Assembly: GCF_005405885.1 (NCBI RefSeq) | Contig: NZ_BJFL01000009.1 | Location: 109,523 to 173,522 of the forward strand | Direction of reading: 5' to 3' | DNA from: Gandjariella thermophila | Lineage (GTDB): Bacteria; Actinomycetota; Actinomycetes; Mycobacteriales; Pseudonocardiaceae | DNA length: 64,000 bases | Shown here: positions 1 to 10,521 of the stretch, in pieces | Layout: each line of letters opens with the position of its first letter | Position numbering within the stretch: the first letter of the stretch is position 1 | The notes under the pieces: model-generated | What the model saw: the letters and a program-made list of their open reading frames with translations, nothing else | Told to the model about the DNA's origin: nothing | Databases searched by the model: none | Translations under genes and position numbers: made by a program

Positions 1-1002
1 ATCGTGGCCGAGCAGGGCCGGGAGTGGGGATGGGCGTCCGGCCGGTCACTGGCCATGTTCCTGATCGGCGCCATCGGCCTGGCCCTGTTCTCGTTCACCG
101 AGCGCAGGATGGGCGACGAGGCTCTGCTGCCGCTGCGGCTGTTCCGTAGCTCGGTGTTCAGCCTCGCCAACGTGCTCAACTTCATCGTCGGTATGGGCAT
201 GTTCGGCGGGATGGCCTCGCTGCCGCTGTACCTGCAGATCGTCAAGGGTTACTCGCCGACCGAGTCCGGTCTGCTGTTGCTTCCGCTGATGATCGGGATC
301 ATGGCGGCCAGCACGCTCAGCGGCCAGGTCATCGCCCGGACCGGGCGGTACCGGGTGTTCCCGATCATCGGCACGGCCGCGATGTCCGCGTCACTGTTCC
401 TGTTCAGCCGGATCGGCGCGGACACCCCGCTGTGGCCGACGCTCTCCACCGCGCTGCTGATGGGCTTCGGGCTGGGCCTGTGCATGCAGACCCTGGTGCT
501 GGCGGTGCAGAACGACGTGCCGCCCGGGGACATGGGCGTGGCCACCGCGTCCGCCACGTTCTTCCGTCAGATGGGCGGCACCGCTGGCACGGCCGTGTTC
601 CTGTCCATCCTGTTCGGGGTGGTCGGCGACCGGATCGCCGACGCGTTTCGCGCCGCGGTCCCGACCGCGTCGTTCCAGGCGGCGCTGCACGATCCGGCGC
701 TGCTGGCCAACCCGGACAACCAGGTGGTGCTGACCGCGTTGCGCGGCGGTGGCGGCGGAAACGCCGACCTGAACAACACCTCGTTCATCCAGCACCTGGA
801 CCCGCGGCTGGCCCAGCCCTTCCTGGACGGGTTCTCCAGCGCGATGGACACGGTGTTCCTGGTCGGCGGCGTGGTGATGCTCGTCGGTTTCGCGCTGGTG
901 TGGTTCCTGAAGAACCAGGAACTGTCCAGCAAGTCCGGCATCCAGCGGCAGGCGGAGGACGCGGCGGGCGCGACGCCGGAGCCGGCCCTGGCGCTGGACT
1001 GA
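1..1002 (+). CDS. MFS drug exporter (DHA2/EmrB-QacA type), C-terminal part
   Basis: The window opens inside this gene; the reading frame is open from base 1 and ends at a TGA at 1000-1002, so the N-terminal half with the first membrane segments is missing. The visible 330 residues contain at least six hydrophobic helices, a GQVIARTGRYR-type cytoplasmic loop characteristic of major facilitator proteins, and a soluble stretch (about residues 205-265) before a final helix near residues 280-305. The layout of a late periplasmic loop plus last helix fits 14-helix DHA2 proton-driven multidrug exporters. Substrate cannot be told. A strong hairpin follows the stop and separates it from the convergent ppa gene. 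Confidence 0.85.
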   Translation: MVAEQGREWGWASGRSLAMFLIGAIGLALFSFTERRMGDEALLPLRLFRSSVFSLANVLNFIVGMGMFGGMASLPLYLQIVKGYSPTESGLLLLPLMIGIMAASTLSGQVIARTGRYRVFPIIGTAAMSASLFLFSRIGADTPLWPTLSTALLMGFGLGLCMQTLVLAVQNDVPPGDMGVATASATFFRQMGGTAGTAVFLSILFGVVGDRIADAFRAAVPTASFQAALHDPALLANPDNQVVLTALRGGGGGNADLNNTSFIQHLDPRLAQPFLDGFSSAMDTVFLVGGVVMLVGFALVWFLKNQELSSKSGIQRQAEDAAGATPEPALALD

Positions 1003-1029
1003 TCACGCGGCACCGACGCCGCGAGCGTC

Positions 1030-1065
1030 GGCGAGGGCCCGCACCATCCGGTGCGGGCCCTCGCC
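1030..1065. terminator. Bidirectional terminator hairpin between MFS gene and ppa
   Basis: A perfect 16-bp stem (GGCGAGGGCCCGCACC and its complement) closes a 4-nt loop ATCC. It lies between the convergent stops of the exporter (1002) and ppa (1074). There is no T tract, as is usual for high-GC actinobacteria. Confidence 0.8.
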
Positions 1066-1073
1066 GTCCACGC

Positions 1074-1574
1074 TCAGTGCTCGCCGCGCTCCTGGGCGTC
1101 CTTGAGACGCTGGTAGGACTTGGCGATCTCCGCCTCGGCCTCGGTGCGGCCGACCCAGGTCGCGCCCTCGACGCTCTTTCCCGGCTCCAGGTCCTTGTAG
1201 ACCTCGAAGAAGTGCTGGATCTCCAGCTTGTGGAACTCGTTCAGGTGGTGGATGTCCCGCAGGTGCTCCAGCCGAGGATCCTCGGTGGGCACGCAGATGA
1301 CCTTGTCGTCGCCGCCCTTCTCGTCGGTCATCCGGAACATCCCGATGGCCCGGCACAGGATCAGGCAGCCCGGAAAGGTCGGTTCCTGGACGAGCACCAT
1401 GGCGTCCAGCGGATCGCCGTCCTCGCCGAGCGTGTTGTCGATATACCCGTAGTCGGCCGGGTACTGAGTGGCCGTGAACAGGGTGCGGTCCAGCCGGATG
1501 CGCCCCGTCTTGTGGTCCATCTCGTACTTGTTGCGCTCCCCCTTGGGGATCTCGATCGTGACGTCGAACTCCAC
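1074..1574 (-). CDS. ppa: Inorganic pyrophosphatase
   Basis: Hydrolyses pyrophosphate to phosphate in the cytoplasm, pulling biosynthetic reactions forward. The 166-residue product has the family I soluble pyrophosphatase pattern: it starts [18 protein letters not shown], carries the DYGYI segment and the metal-binding signature DGDPLDAMV, then GGDDKVICV and [14 protein letters not shown] chose the GTG at 1574 because it has a good Shine-Dalgarno (GCGAGGA) and gives the N-terminus seen in the mycobacterial enzyme; the frame stays open further upstream but without matching family sequence. It is divergent from dacB, with about 170 bp between the two starts. Confidence 0.96.
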   Translation of the reverse strand: MEFDVTIEIPKGERNKYEMDHKTGRIRLDRTLFTATQYPADYGYIDNTLGEDGDPLDAMVLVQEPTFPGCLILCRAIGMFRMTDEKGGDDKVICVPTEDPRLEHLRDIHHLNEFHKLEIQHFFEVYKDLEPGKSVEGATWVGRTEAEAEIAKSYQRLKDAQERGEH

Positions 1575-1745
1575 GGGTCCTCGCTCGTCTGGGGCTTTCT
1601 TCGGCAACCGACACTCGTGCACCGGCCGCGCCTACATTGCTGACTCGTCTACCCCACTAGTGTGGACCAGGAGGTCTGTTCTGCCCGCACGCCGCGGTGT
1701 GTGACCTTTACCCTTGCAGCCCTTGAGCGCGCTGGAGGAGGACGC

Positions 1746-4700
1746 GTGCCCGGACCCGGCGAGGCCCGTGCAGGTGCCGGAGCGGCCCAGCCGAACGAGG
1801 CCGACCAAGCGGCAGCCCGTACTTCCGGCCAGAGCCAGGGCTCTGAGCAGCGAGGATTCTCCTGGCCGTCGGTGGACGACGACGAGCTGAGCGGTGCCGC
1901 CCCGGCCGCCGACGGCGCCGCCAGCACGCCCGGCGGCGCGGACGGCGAAGCCACCGGCGCGCGGTCGAAGCGTGACGAGGCCGACTCCGCGACCGCCACC
2001 GGTTCGGCGACCGCGACCGGCACCGCCGGTGCGGACGACGGCGAGTCCGCGAGTGGACACACAGCGTCCGCAACCACTGGCGATTCCGCCGGCGAGCACG
2101 GGGACACCGAAGACGGGCGCGCGGTGACGGCGGATGCGGGTAAGGCCGGTGGTGGTCGGGAATCCACCGAATCCACGCCGGGCGGACCGGAGGGTGCGAA
2201 CGGCGCCGCCGAGACCGGGGAAGCGCCGGCCGGCAAAGAGAAGTCGGCCGACGAGACGGTTCGTATCCGAACCGACGCTCCGGAGTCCGAGGCCGGAGGG
2301 GACCTGGACGCCGAAGCCGCTGGCGATGACGGCGCCGCCGCCGGTGATGCCGACGCTGCCGACCCGGCAACGGACGACGGTCCGAAGCGGATGGACGACG
2401 CCGAGGACAGCAAGGATGCCGGTGCCACCAAGGCCAGTGCCACCAAGGAGGCTGGCGACGCCGAGCAGGCGAAGGACGCCGAGCAGGCCGAGCACGAGCA
2501 GGACGCAGAGCCGCCGTCGGTCGGCGAGGAGTCCGGTGATGAGCGGCCGACCACCGACGCCACCGCGGGTGTGGCGGCCGAGCAGGGGGAGCACGCCGAC
2601 GACATCGAGGCGGACGGCGAGAACGCCTCGACGCCGGCGGAGAGCGCCGAGGAATCGAGCGCGGAGCCACAGACCGACGCGTCCGTCAGCCCTGCGGACG
2701 GCGACGCCGAGCACGCCAGTGGGCCGGGCTCCGGCGACGGCCGAGCGGAGGCGACGGAACGCCTTCCGGTCCAACCCACGCCCCCGGCGGCCACCCGCCG
2801 GGAGTGGCCGACCGAGGATGGTGACGCGCAGGAGGCCGCGCCGTCCGAGACCGCCGGCAAGCCGGAACAGGACCGTTCCAACGCATCCGTGACCGCCTCG
2901 GACATCGATGCGGGGGACGCTGGGGTTTCCGCGGCGGGCGACGAGACGCCTTCCGGCCGGGTCGAGCGGAACGAGAGGACGGCGCCCGCGGAACCGGAGA
3001 CGGTCCGGGCCGACCTGGCTGCCTCGGCCGAGAAGCCGAAGCCCGGTGAGCCGGGCAGCGAGGACGCGGAAAAAGCGGACGGAGAGACCGCCCCGGACCC
3101 GGGAACCGGTGCCCCGGCAGGAAGTGCCGAGGAGACTGCGGTAATCCGCCCCGCGCTCGATGCCCCCGAGCCCGCGACCGAGGAAGCTGCGACGACCGGG
3201 GAGGCCAGGGGCGAGGAGGAGGTCGCCGACGAGGCGGCAACCGATTCGGTGTCCCGGCCTGACGACGGGGCCACGGGCACGACGACCGGCACGGGCGACG
3301 CGACGGCGGAGACCGAACCGGGCGTGGCGACGGCCGCCGAGACCAGTGCGGATGACGAGGCCGACGCCGCCACGGCGGAGACCGGTAGCGAAGCACCCGA
3401 CGTCGATGCCGCCGGCGCCGAAGCGGCCAGTGCCGAGCCCGCCGATACGGGTGCGGGCGAGGCGGACCCGGCCGTGGATACGGCCGAGCCACCAGCGGCC
3501 GAGACGGCAACTGCTGAGCCGCAGGCGGCCGAGACCGAAGAGGCTCGGGCCGAGACGGCTGCGGCGGAGCCGGAGACCGCCGAGACCGAAGACGCCCAGG
3601 CGGAGACGCCCAGGGCGGCAGAACCACAGGCGGAGACCGCCGAAGCGACCGAAGCGGTGCCGGCCGAGGCCGAGGCGGCAGCACCGGAGGCAACGCCAGC
3701 CGAGGTGGAGGCGGACGAAGACGAGGCGGTCGCAGCAGAGCCAGCCGCGGAAGAGGCGGCCGAGGGGGAGACGGCGCCTGCGGAAGCCACGGAGGCGGCG
3801 GAGCAGCCGGGCGAGCAGGCCGCCGCCACGGGTGAGCAGGCCGCGCGTGACGGCACCGCGACGCGTGACGACACGAAGGCTCGGGACGAGACCGAGCGAA
3901 TCGGGACCGCCGAGCGCGACGACGCCGGCACCGGCGTCGCCGCTGAGGCCCCCGACCAGCCCACCGGGCAACGCGAGGACGCCGAGGGCCGCGAGGACGC
4001 CGGCGGGCAAGCCCGCACTGCGACGAAACCGGCCGACAAAGCCGGCCACCGCACCGCCGACAAACCTGACGAGAAGCCGGCCGACAAACCCGACGGCAAG
4101 GCCGGCGAGACGCCGGCGGACAGGCCCGACGACGAGTCGGGTGACGGCGGCGGGACCGACCAGGCGACCGTGCGGGTTCGCCGGCCCCACCCGCCGGGAC
4201 CGCGGCGGCCACAGGGACCCGTACCGCCGCAGGGCCCGCCAGGTGCGCCGCCACGGCGGCCACCCGTACCGCCCGTCGGCCGGCCCGGCCCGCCCCCGCC
4301 GAGGCGGCCGGTCGGCTACTCCCAGCCGACCCCGTACCCGCGCCCACCGCAGCCCGGGCCACGGGTGCCGCCCCAGCAGCCGCCGCGGCCGCGCATCCAA
4401 CCTCCGCCGCAGCGGTCGCCCCAGGGCCCGCCCGGGCCGCAGGCGGGGCCGGATCCGGCCACGGTGACCATGCCGGCCCCGCGGCACCCGGGCACCGGCC
4501 TGCTGCCGGGGCGGCCGGCCGCCGAGCCGGCCGCGCTCCCGGGCGGCGTCGCCCCGCACGCGGAACCGGTCGCCGGGCGCCGCCGCATCCCGCGGTTGCT
4601 GGTGATCGTCACCGCCGTGGTGCTCGTCGTGGCCGTCGGTGTGGCGGTGGCGCTGACCACGTCCACGGGCCAGCCGGAGATCGCCGCGGCGCCGGCGCCG

Positions 4701-5948
4701 GTGGAGGTCAACCCGGTACTCAAGGGCGTGGGCACCGGCGCGCCGGCGCCCACCGCGCAGGGCCTGGCGAACGCCCTCGCCGGCGTCATCGGGAACCCGG
4801 TACTCGGCACGCTGACCGGCACCGTGGTGGACCCGGCCACCGGCACGACGCTGTGGGAGCGCAACCCGACCGTGCCGCTCGCGCCCGCGTCAACCGGCAA
4901 GCTGCTCACCGCGGCCGCGGCGCTGCTCGCCCTGGACCACCAGGCGCGGTTGACCACCCAGGTGGTCGCTGGGCCGGAGCCGGGCTCGGTGGTCCTGGTC
5001 GGCGGGGGCGACCCCACGCTCAGCTCGTTGCCGGACGGCCGGGAGTCCGTCTACCCGGGGGCCGCGCACCTCGACGACCTGGTCCGCCAGGTGAAGGCCA
5101 ACGCCGGGGGCCAGGTGCGCAAGGTGTACGTGGACCTCGGCCGCTACCGGGGCGACACGCTGGCCCCCGGCTGGGACCCGAGCGACGTCACCGGGGGATC
5201 GGTGGCGCCGATCGTGCCGGTGGAGCTGGACGGCGGCCGGCTGGACCCGCTCGCCGCGGAGGGCCGGCGCAACGGCAACCCCGCCCAGCAGGTGGCCGGC
5301 GAGGTGGCCCGCGGGCTCGGCGCCGACCCGTCGTCGGTGGCCGTCGGCAGCGCGCCGGCCGGCGCCCGGGTGCTCGGCCAGGTGCGGTCCGCGCCCATCC
5401 CCGACCTGGTCGACAACTTCCTCACCATCTCCGACAACGTGCTCGCCGAGGCGGTGGCCAGGGAGTTGGCCAGGGCTACCGGCAACGAGCCGTCGTTCGC
5501 CGGCGGCTCGAAGGCGGTGCTGGACGTGTTGCGGCGCAACGGTTTCGACCTCACCGGGGTGCGCATGCTGGACGGCAGCGGACTGTCCACGCAGGACCTG
5601 GTGCCGGCCAAGCTGCTCGGGTCACTGCTCACCGTGGCGGCCGGTGCCGGTGACGACCCGAGGACGGCGAAGTTGCGGCCGTTGCTGGACGGCCTGCCTA
5701 TCGCCGGCGGCAGCGGGACCCTGGCCGACCGCTACCAGAACGGGGCTGCCGCGCCCGGGAAGGGCTGGGTACGGGCCAAGACCGGCACGCTGAGCGGCGT
5801 CAACACCCTGGCCGGCACGGTGGTGGACGACGACGGCCGGCTGCTGGTGTTCGCGCTGATGTCGAACAACGGCGCGCAGTCCAACGACGAGGTGCGCGCC
5901 GCGCTGGACGCGATCGCGGCCACCCTGCGCGGGTGTGGCTGCCGCTGA
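1746..5948 (+). CDS. dacB: D-alanyl-D-alanine carboxypeptidase/endopeptidase (PBP4, peptidase S13) with giant low-complexity N-terminus
   Basis: Trims peptidoglycan peptides outside the membrane. The 1,400-residue product is about three times the usual length. Residues 1 to about 820 are Ala/Glu/Asp/Thr/Gly-rich with irregular AET/AEP-type repeats and no recognisable fold. About 820-940 is Pro/Arg-rich. One membrane segment lies at about 949-971. The S13 domain follows, with SxxK = STGK (Ser1049, Lys1052), SxN = SDN (1229) and KTG (1345). The topology implied is a roughly 100-kDa acidic, disordered cytoplasmic tail on an extracytoplasmic enzyme. The GTG at 1746 is chosen for its GGAGGAG ribosome site; an in-frame GTG at 1662 has none. 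GC3 coding bias continues through the tail, so it is read as real protein. Confidence 0.93.
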   Translation: MPGPGEARAGAGAAQPNEADQAAARTSGQSQGSEQRGFSWPSVDDDELSGAAPAADGAASTPGGADGEATGARSKRDEADSATATGSATATGTAGADDGESASGHTASATTGDSAGEHGDTEDGRAVTADAGKAGGGRESTESTPGGPEGANGAAETGEAPAGKEKSADETVRIRTDAPESEAGGDLDAEAAGDDGAAAGDADAADPATDDGPKRMDDAEDSKDAGATKASATKEAGDAEQAKDAEQAEHEQDAEPPSVGEESGDERPTTDATAGVAAEQGEHADDIEADGENASTPAESAEESSAEPQTDASVSPADGDAEHASGPGSGDGRAEATERLPVQPTPPAATRREWPTEDGDAQEAAPSETAGKPEQDRSNASVTASDIDAGDAGVSAAGDETPSGRVERNERTAPAEPETVRADLAASAEKPKPGEPGSEDAEKADGETAPDPGTGAPAGSAEETAVIRPALDAPEPATEEAATTGEARGEEEVADEAATDSVSRPDDGATGTTTGTGDATAETEPGVATAAETSADDEADAATAETGSEAPDVDAAGAEAASAEPADTGAGEADPAVDTAEPPAAETATAEPQAAETEEARAETAAAEPETAETEDAQAETPRAAEPQAETAEATEAVPAEAEAAAPEATPAEVEADEDEAVAAEPAAEEAAEGETAPAEATEAAEQPGEQAAATGEQAARDGTATRDDTKARDETERIGTAERDDAGTGVAAEAPDQPTGQREDAEGREDAGGQARTATKPADKAGHRTADKPDEKPADKPDGKAGETPADRPDDESGDGGGTDQATVRVRRPHPPGPRRPQGPVPPQGPPGAPPRRPPVPPVGRPGPPPPRRPVGYSQPTPYPRPPQPGPRVPPQQPPRPRIQPPPQRSPQGPPGPQAGPDPATVTMPAPRHPGTGLLPGRPAAEPAALPGGVAPHAEPVAGRRRIPRLLVIVTAVVLVVAVGVAVALTTSTGQPEIAAAPAPVEVNPVLKGVGTGAPAPTAQGLANALAGVIGNPVLGTLTGTVVDPATGTTLWERNPTVPLAPASTGKLLTAAAALLALDHQARLTTQVVAGPEPGSVVLVGGGDPTLSSLPDGRESVYPGAAHLDDLVRQVKANAGGQVRKVYVDLGRYRGDTLAPGWDPSDVTGGSVAPIVPVELDGGRLDPLAAEGRRNGNPAQQVAGEVARGLGADPSSVAVGSAPAGARVLGQVRSAPIPDLVDNFLTISDNVLAEAVARELARATGNEPSFAGGSKAVLDVLRRNGFDLTGVRMLDGSGLSTQDLVPAKLLGSLLTVAAGAGDDPRTAKLRPLLDGLPIAGGSGTLADRYQNGAAAPGKGWVRAKTGTLSGVNTLAGTVVDDDGRLLVFALMSNNGAQSNDEVRAALDAIAATLRGCGCR

Positions 5949-6078
5949 CCGGCACCGCCCCGATCGGTGTGTCCGGGAACACAGCTGGGCCGCCGGGACG
6001 CCCCCCGTTTCGGTTGACCGGGCCCGAACCGGGGTCCGCCGCTGACGTGAAGGCGTTCTGGCAGGTAGCGTCGAGGGG

Positions 6079-7164
6079 GTGAACCTGGGGACGGCAGCCC
6101 GTACGGACCGGCCGGCGCACGGGCCGGCGCCGGTGGACTGGGGGCTGGCCGCGGCGGCCGCCGAGCGGCTGGTGCCCGGCGGCCCGATCATTCCCCGGGA
6201 CGAGGCCGACCACGTGGTGCGGCAGCTGCGCGAGCTGACCGTCATCGCCGAGGAGCACGTCCGCGCGCTCACCGGCCTCGGCGCCGACCTGCCGATGCGC
6301 CAGGGCGAGGTGGTGGACCGGCGCGGCTGGGTGCGGGCCGCGTCCGCCGGCCTGGCCGCGCTCACCGAGGACGCGCTGCCGCCCGGATATCCCGGGCCGT
6401 TCGGCAGCGTGCTGGCCGGCACGGCCGGGGTGCAGGCGGGCATGGTGCTCGCGTTCCTCAGCTCCCGGGTGCTCGGCCAGTACGACCCGTTCGGCACCAG
6501 CGAAGGCCGGCTGCTGCTGGTCGCGCCGAACGTGGTGGCCGCGCAGCGCTCCATGGACGTGCCCGACGAGGACTTCCGGATGTGGGTCTGCCTGCACGAG
6601 TGCACCCACCGGCTGCAGTTCACCGCGGTACCCTGGCTGCGCGAGCACTTCGCCACCGAGGTCGCCCGGCTGATGTCCACATTGGATGCTTCGGCGGTGG
6701 GTGCGCTGACCCGGCTGCCCGAGGCGGTCCGCGGCATCCGGGAGCGGGTGCGCGGCGCCGAGGGGCTGTCCGCGCTCGGCCCGATCGCGCTCAGCGAGCT
6801 GCTGCAGTCCCCGGAGCAGCGGGCCGCGCTGGACCGCATCGTCGCGCTCTCCACCCTGCTGGAGGGCCACGCCGACCACGTGATGGACGCGGTCGGGCCG
6901 AGCGTGGTGCCCAGCGTCGCGGTGATCCGTGCCCGGTTCACCGCGCGGCGCAGGGGCGGCGGGATGCTGGACCGGTTGCTGCGCGCGCTGCTCGGCGTGG
7001 AGGCCAAGGTGCGCCAGTACGCGGAGGGTTCCGCCTTCACCCGGCAGGTCATCGACGCGGTCGGCATGGCCGGCTTCAACACCGTGTGGACCTCGCCGGA
7101 CACCCTGCCGACCCGCGCGGAGATCACCGACCCCGGCGCATGGCTGCGCCGGGTGCACGGCTGA
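6079..7164 (+). CDS. DUF2342 zinc-dependent metalloprotease-like protein (F420-associated family)
   Basis: The 361-residue product contains the zinc-protease-like motif HECTH (about residues 174-178), followed by RLQF and a helical region. This pattern and the position directly before tilS-hpt match the actinobacterial DUF2342 family, which comparative genomics links to coenzyme F420 producers; its substrate is unknown. No signal peptide is visible, so it is predicted cytoplasmic. The GTG start at 6079 is preceded by TAGCGT at 6066-6071 with 7 nt between, which fits a leaderless transcript, although a GAGGGGG run also sits there. Ten bases separate its stop from the start of tilS, suggesting cotranscription. 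Confidence 0.88.
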   Translation: MNLGTAARTDRPAHGPAPVDWGLAAAAAERLVPGGPIIPRDEADHVVRQLRELTVIAEEHVRALTGLGADLPMRQGEVVDRRGWVRAASAGLAALTEDALPPGYPGPFGSVLAGTAGVQAGMVLAFLSSRVLGQYDPFGTSEGRLLLVAPNVVAAQRSMDVPDEDFRMWVCLHECTHRLQFTAVPWLREHFATEVARLMSTLDASAVGALTRLPEAVRGIRERVRGAEGLSALGPIALSELLQSPEQRAALDRIVALSTLLEGHADHVMDAVGPSVVPSVAVIRARFTARRRGGGMLDRLLRALLGVEAKVRQYAEGSAFTRQVIDAVGMAGFNTVWTSPDTLPTRAEITDPGAWLRRVHG

Positions 7165-7174
7165 GCGGAGCCCC

Positions 7175-8179
7175 GTGGCGGGACCGGATCCAGCGCTCGC
7201 CGCGGTGCGCACGGCGGTGCGCCGGCTGCTGGACGACGCCGAGGCCGCCGGCCATCCGGTCGGCGAGGCGATCGCCGTGGCCTGCTCCGGCGGCGCCGAC
7301 TCGCTCGCCCTGGCGGCGGCCACCGAGCACGTCGCCCACCGCCGCGGCATGGCGGTGCACGGGTTGGTCGTGGACCACCGCCTGCAACCGGGCTCCGCCG
7401 AGGTGGTCGAGTGCGCCGCCGCCCGGCTCCGCGCGTTCAACTTCGACGCGGTGCGGGTGTTGCCGGTCACCGTGGACGGCCCGGGCGGAACGGAGGCGGC
7501 GGCCCGCCGGGCTCGGTACGCCGCGCTGCGCGCCGCCCAGCCCGCACCGGACGCGCTGATCCTGCTCGGGCACACCCTGGACGACCAGGCGGAGACGGTG
7601 CTGCTGGGGCTGGGCCGCGGCTCCGGACCCCGGTCGATCGCGGGCATGCGCCCCCTCGACCCGCCGTGGGGCCGGCCGCTGCTGGACATCCCGCGCGCGG
7701 TCACCGAGGCCGCGTGCCGGGCGCTGGGCGTCGAGCCGTGGTCCGATCCGCACAACGCGGACCCGCGGTTCGTCCGGGTCCGGCTGCGCGCCGAGGTGTT
7801 GCCGCTGCTGGAGGAGGTGCTGCAGGGCGGCGTCGCGGAGGCGTTGGCGCGCACCGCCGCGCAGCTCCGGGAGGACTCCGACGCGCTGGACGCCCTGGCC
7901 GACGAGCTGTTCGCGCGGGCCGGCGCGGGTGCCGACCTGGCGGTGGCGCCGCTGGAGAGCGCGCCGGCGGCGGTGCGGCGGCGCACCCTGCGCCGCTGGC
8001 TGGCCGGCCGCGGTGTGAGGGACCTCACCGACGCGCAACTCCGCGCGGTGGACGCGTTGGTTGGCCGATGGCGAGGTCAGGGCGGGGTCTGGCTGGCCGG
8101 CGGCTTGGTCGCCGGGCGGGCACATGGCAGGCTCACGGTTAACCCGATGGAAAGCGCACCAGGCGGGAATCCTGCCTAG
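7175..8179 (+). CDS. tilS: tRNA(Ile)-lysidine synthetase
   Basis: Converts C34 of the CAU-anticodon tRNA-Ile to lysidine using ATP and lysine, so the tRNA reads AUA and not AUG. The 334-residue protein has the PP-loop ATP pyrophosphatase motif [10 protein letters not shown] at about residues 38-47, [12 protein letters not shown], and the [14 protein letters not shown] segment typical of TilS. The usual C-terminal helical domain follows. GTG at 7175 has a GCGGAG ribosome site 5 nt upstream. hpt begins about 25 bases after its stop, the common tilS-hpt-ftsH neighbourhood. Confidence 0.94.
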   Translation: MAGPDPALAAVRTAVRRLLDDAEAAGHPVGEAIAVACSGGADSLALAAATEHVAHRRGMAVHGLVVDHRLQPGSAEVVECAAARLRAFNFDAVRVLPVTVDGPGGTEAAARRARYAALRAAQPAPDALILLGHTLDDQAETVLLGLGRGSGPRSIAGMRPLDPPWGRPLLDIPRAVTEAACRALGVEPWSDPHNADPRFVRVRLRAEVLPLLEEVLQGGVAEALARTAAQLREDSDALDALADELFARAGAGADLAVAPLESAPAAVRRRTLRRWLAGRGVRDLTDAQLRAVDALVGRWRGQGGVWLAGGLVAGRAHGRLTVNPMESAPGGNPA

Positions 8180-8204
8180 CGGTGGAGAGAGGGGAACTCG
8201 GCCG

Positions 8205-8759
8205 GTGTACCAGGACGATGTCGCGTCAGTGCTCGTCACCGAGCAGCAGATCAGCGACAAGATCGCCGAGCTGGCCAAGCAGATCGCCGCGGACCATCCC
8301 AGCGACGGCACCAAGGCCGACCTGGTGCTGGTCGGTGTGCTCAAGGGCGCGGTGATGTTCATGACGGACCTGGCCAGGGCGCTGCCCGTGCCGGTCCAAC
8401 TGGAGTTCATGGCGGTCACCTCGTACGGGTCGGCCACCTCGTCCTCCGGCGTGGTGCGCATCCTCAAGGACCTGGACCGGGACATCGCCGGCCGAGACGT
8501 GCTGATCGTCGAGGACATCATCGACTCCGGGCTCACCCTGTCCTGGTTGCTGAAGAACCTCGCCTCACGGCAGCCGGCCTCGCTGGAGGTGTGCACCCTG
8601 CTGCGCAAGCCGGACGCGGTGAAGGTGGACGTCCCGGTGCGCTACGTCGGCTTCGACATCCCCAACGAGTTCGTCGTCGGCTACGGCCTGGACTACGCCG
8701 AGCGCTACCGCGACCTGCCCTACATCGGCACCCTCGACCCCAGGGTGTACTCCAGCTAG
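8205..8759 (+). CDS. hpt: Hypoxanthine phosphoribosyltransferase
   Basis: Salvages hypoxanthine and guanine with PRPP to IMP and GMP. The 184-residue product has the PRPP-binding signature [14 protein letters not shown] (about residues 103-116), the [15 protein letters not shown] flap region and the [16 protein letters not shown] purine-binding end; it closely resembles mycobacterial Hpt. The GTG at 8205 gives the family N-terminus ([16 protein letters not shown]); the frame stays open upstream into tilS but that part does not look like the family. A GGAGAGAGGGG stretch lies about 10 nt upstream. Confidence 0.95.
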   Translation: MYQDDVASVLVTEQQISDKIAELAKQIAADHPSDGTKADLVLVGVLKGAVMFMTDLARALPVPVQLEFMAVTSYGSATSSSGVVRILKDLDRDIAGRDVLIVEDIIDSGLTLSWLLKNLASRQPASLEVCTLLRKPDAVKVDVPVRYVGFDIPNEFVVGYGLDYAERYRDLPYIGTLDPRVYSS

Positions 8760-8817
8760 CAGCCACCTCCGAGGTTGCCTGTGCCGGCCAAGGGCGCTCG
8801 AGGGCGCGCTCTTCGAA

Positions 8818-10521
8818 CTAGCAGTGCGGCCGGCACTGGCGTTCGACCAGCGCGTTGAACAGCACCTTGCTCATGTCCGACGGGGTGGCCGCCTGGTAGG
8901 CCTTGCCGCCGGTCGCCGCGGCGATCTGGTTCAGCGCGTCCATGTCCGCGTCCGGCCCGATGGCCACTGGAACGATCACCACCAGCCGGTTCGGGTCGAA
9001 CTCCCGGCGCAGCGTCTGCACCAGCGCGTCCAGGTCCATGTCCCCCTGGCCGTCGCCGTCGATGCCGTCGGTGAACAGCACCACCGAGTTCACCTTGGTG
9101 GGGTCGTAGTCGGCCAGCGCGGCGCGGTAGGCGGCCAGCGTGGCGGCGCGCAGCCGGGAGTTGCCGCCGACCATGCCGGGTAGCGCGGCCAGCCCCTGCT
9201 TCAGCGCGTCCCGCTGCGTGCCGTCGCCGACCGGCCTGGCCAGCGGGTTCACCGGCTGCAATTCGGTCCAGCCGTTCGGCGGGCTCTGCTGGCTGGAGAA
9301 CGCCCACAGCCCGATGTTCGAGCTGTCCGGTTGCAGGCTGAGCGCGGCGAGCGCGGCGTCCCTGGTCAGCTCGATGAGGCTGGGCCCGCCCGCGATGCGG
9401 GCGCGCATCGACGAGGACACGTCGAACACGGTGATCATGCGCGCGTCGACGTTGATCACGCTCCACACCTTGAGCAGTTGCGCGGCGGCCGCCGGGGTGG
9501 GAATGGGCAGCAGCCGGGGTGCCTCGCGGCGCACGCCGTTGCTGTCCGTCCAATCGGCCGGTGCGGTCCCGTCCGGGCCGCGGAACCCGGCCTCGGTGAA
9601 CTGCTGCAGCGCGGCCGGTGTGCGCAGCGCCGCCTCGAACGCGTTCACCGCCTCGTCGGTGCCGGCCGGCTCCCCGGGCCTGGCCAGCCGGACCACCGGG
9701 TGGTCCAGGTCGATCGTGCCCTCCTGCGGGTACACCGCGACCACCTCGCGCCGGCCGAGTTGGCGGTCGTGCGCGAAAACCGCCTGCTCTGTCGCGGTGA
9801 ACAGCGGCGAGCCCGTGCCGTTCGCCTGCACCCGGCCGAACGCGTCCTGCACGCTGAGGACGGAGGGGTGCGCCAGCTTGAGCAGCGCGCCCACCAGGGT
9901 GGCGGTGGGGCTGCCGTCCGTGCTTCCGGTCAGCCCGGCCAGCACGGCCAGCGTGGCCAGGCCCTCGGTGCTCGAGTTCGGGTCGCTGATCAGCACCTGG
10001 GTGGCCGGGTCGATCAGTCGCCGCCAGCTCACCGGGGAGTTCGGCCAGCCCAGCGGCCGCACGGTGGCCTCCGTGCCCGCCACCACCAGCGGCGTGCTGA
10101 CCAGCGAGGAACGCACCTCCAGCCGGGGTGCGGCGTTGCCCTGGCCGGACACCGCCTGCTCGGCCTGCTGCGCCCACAGCGACGAGTCCGGAATCCACAT
10201 CACCGGAGGATTGGGCTCCCCGTTGGGCAGGCTGGCGGCCACCTCGGCTGCGTTACGCGGGGTCACCTGGATCCGCACGCACCGGCCGGCCGCGGTGGGC
10301 TGGCCGCGCTCGTAGTCGGCCGCGATCTGCCGCACCACCTGCTCCATGTCCGGAGCCACGGCGACCGGCACGGGCAGGTCTCCGGAGCAGCCGGTGCCGG
10401 CGCGCATGCGTAAGCCGACCACCGTCGCCGCCGCGGCGGCCACGGTGAGCAACAGAACTCCCAGGAGGAGGACCGGGCGGCGGAGTACCCTGGGGCGCCT
10501 GGTCTCGTGACGACCACTCAT
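8818..10521 (-). CDS. Membrane-anchored protein with substrate-binding-like and von Willebrand A domains
   Basis: The 567-residue product has one N-terminal membrane segment or uncleaved signal (about residues 15-40), a periplasmic-binding-like region (about 50-320) and a C-terminal VWA domain (about 360-560). The MIDAS metal site is visible as DVSSSM followed by a later FTDGIDGDGQGD loop. Such fusions occur in actinobacteria and are presumed to act outside the cell in metal-dependent protein contacts; no substrate is known. The ATG at 10521 has AGGTGCAGG just upstream. It is divergent from ftsH and convergent with hpt. Its intact MIDAS suggests a functional ligand-binding site. Confidence 0.85.
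   Translation of the reverse strand: MSGRHETRRPRVLRRPVLLLGVLLLTVAAAAATVVGLRMRAGTGCSGDLPVPVAVAPDMEQVVRQIAADYERGQPTAAGRCVRIQVTPRNAAEVAASLPNGEPNPPVMWIPDSSLWAQQAEQAVSGQGNAAPRLEVRSSLVSTPLVVAGTEATVRPLGWPNSPVSWRRLIDPATQVLISDPNSSTEGLATLAVLAGLTGSTDGSPTATLVGALLKLAHPSVLSVQDAFGRVQANGTGSPLFTATEQAVFAHDRQLGRREVVAVYPQEGTIDLDHPVVRLARPGEPAGTDEAVNAFEAALRTPAALQQFTEAGFRGPDGTAPADWTDSNGVRREAPRLLPIPTPAAAAQLLKVWSVINVDARMITVFDVSSSMRARIAGGPSLIELTRDAALAALSLQPDSSNIGLWAFSSQQSPPNGWTELQPVNPLARPVGDGTQRDALKQGLAALPGMVGGNSRLRAATLAAYRAALADYDPTKVNSVVLFTDGIDGDGQGDMDLDALVQTLRREFDPNRLVVIVPVAIGPDADMDALNQIAAATGGKAYQAATPSDMSKVLFNALVERQCRPHC

Noticed and set aside
1632..4559. A 975-codon minus-strand frame opposite dacB
   Set aside because: It is the antisense of the Ala/Glu-rich repeats; the absence of stops follows from high GC and repeat composition. 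The product is Arg/Gly/Leu-rich with no family pattern.
8760..8817. Possible terminator between hpt and the VWA gene
   Set aside because: GC-rich repeats of GCGCTC are present but they are direct or imperfect, so I could not build a convincing stem.
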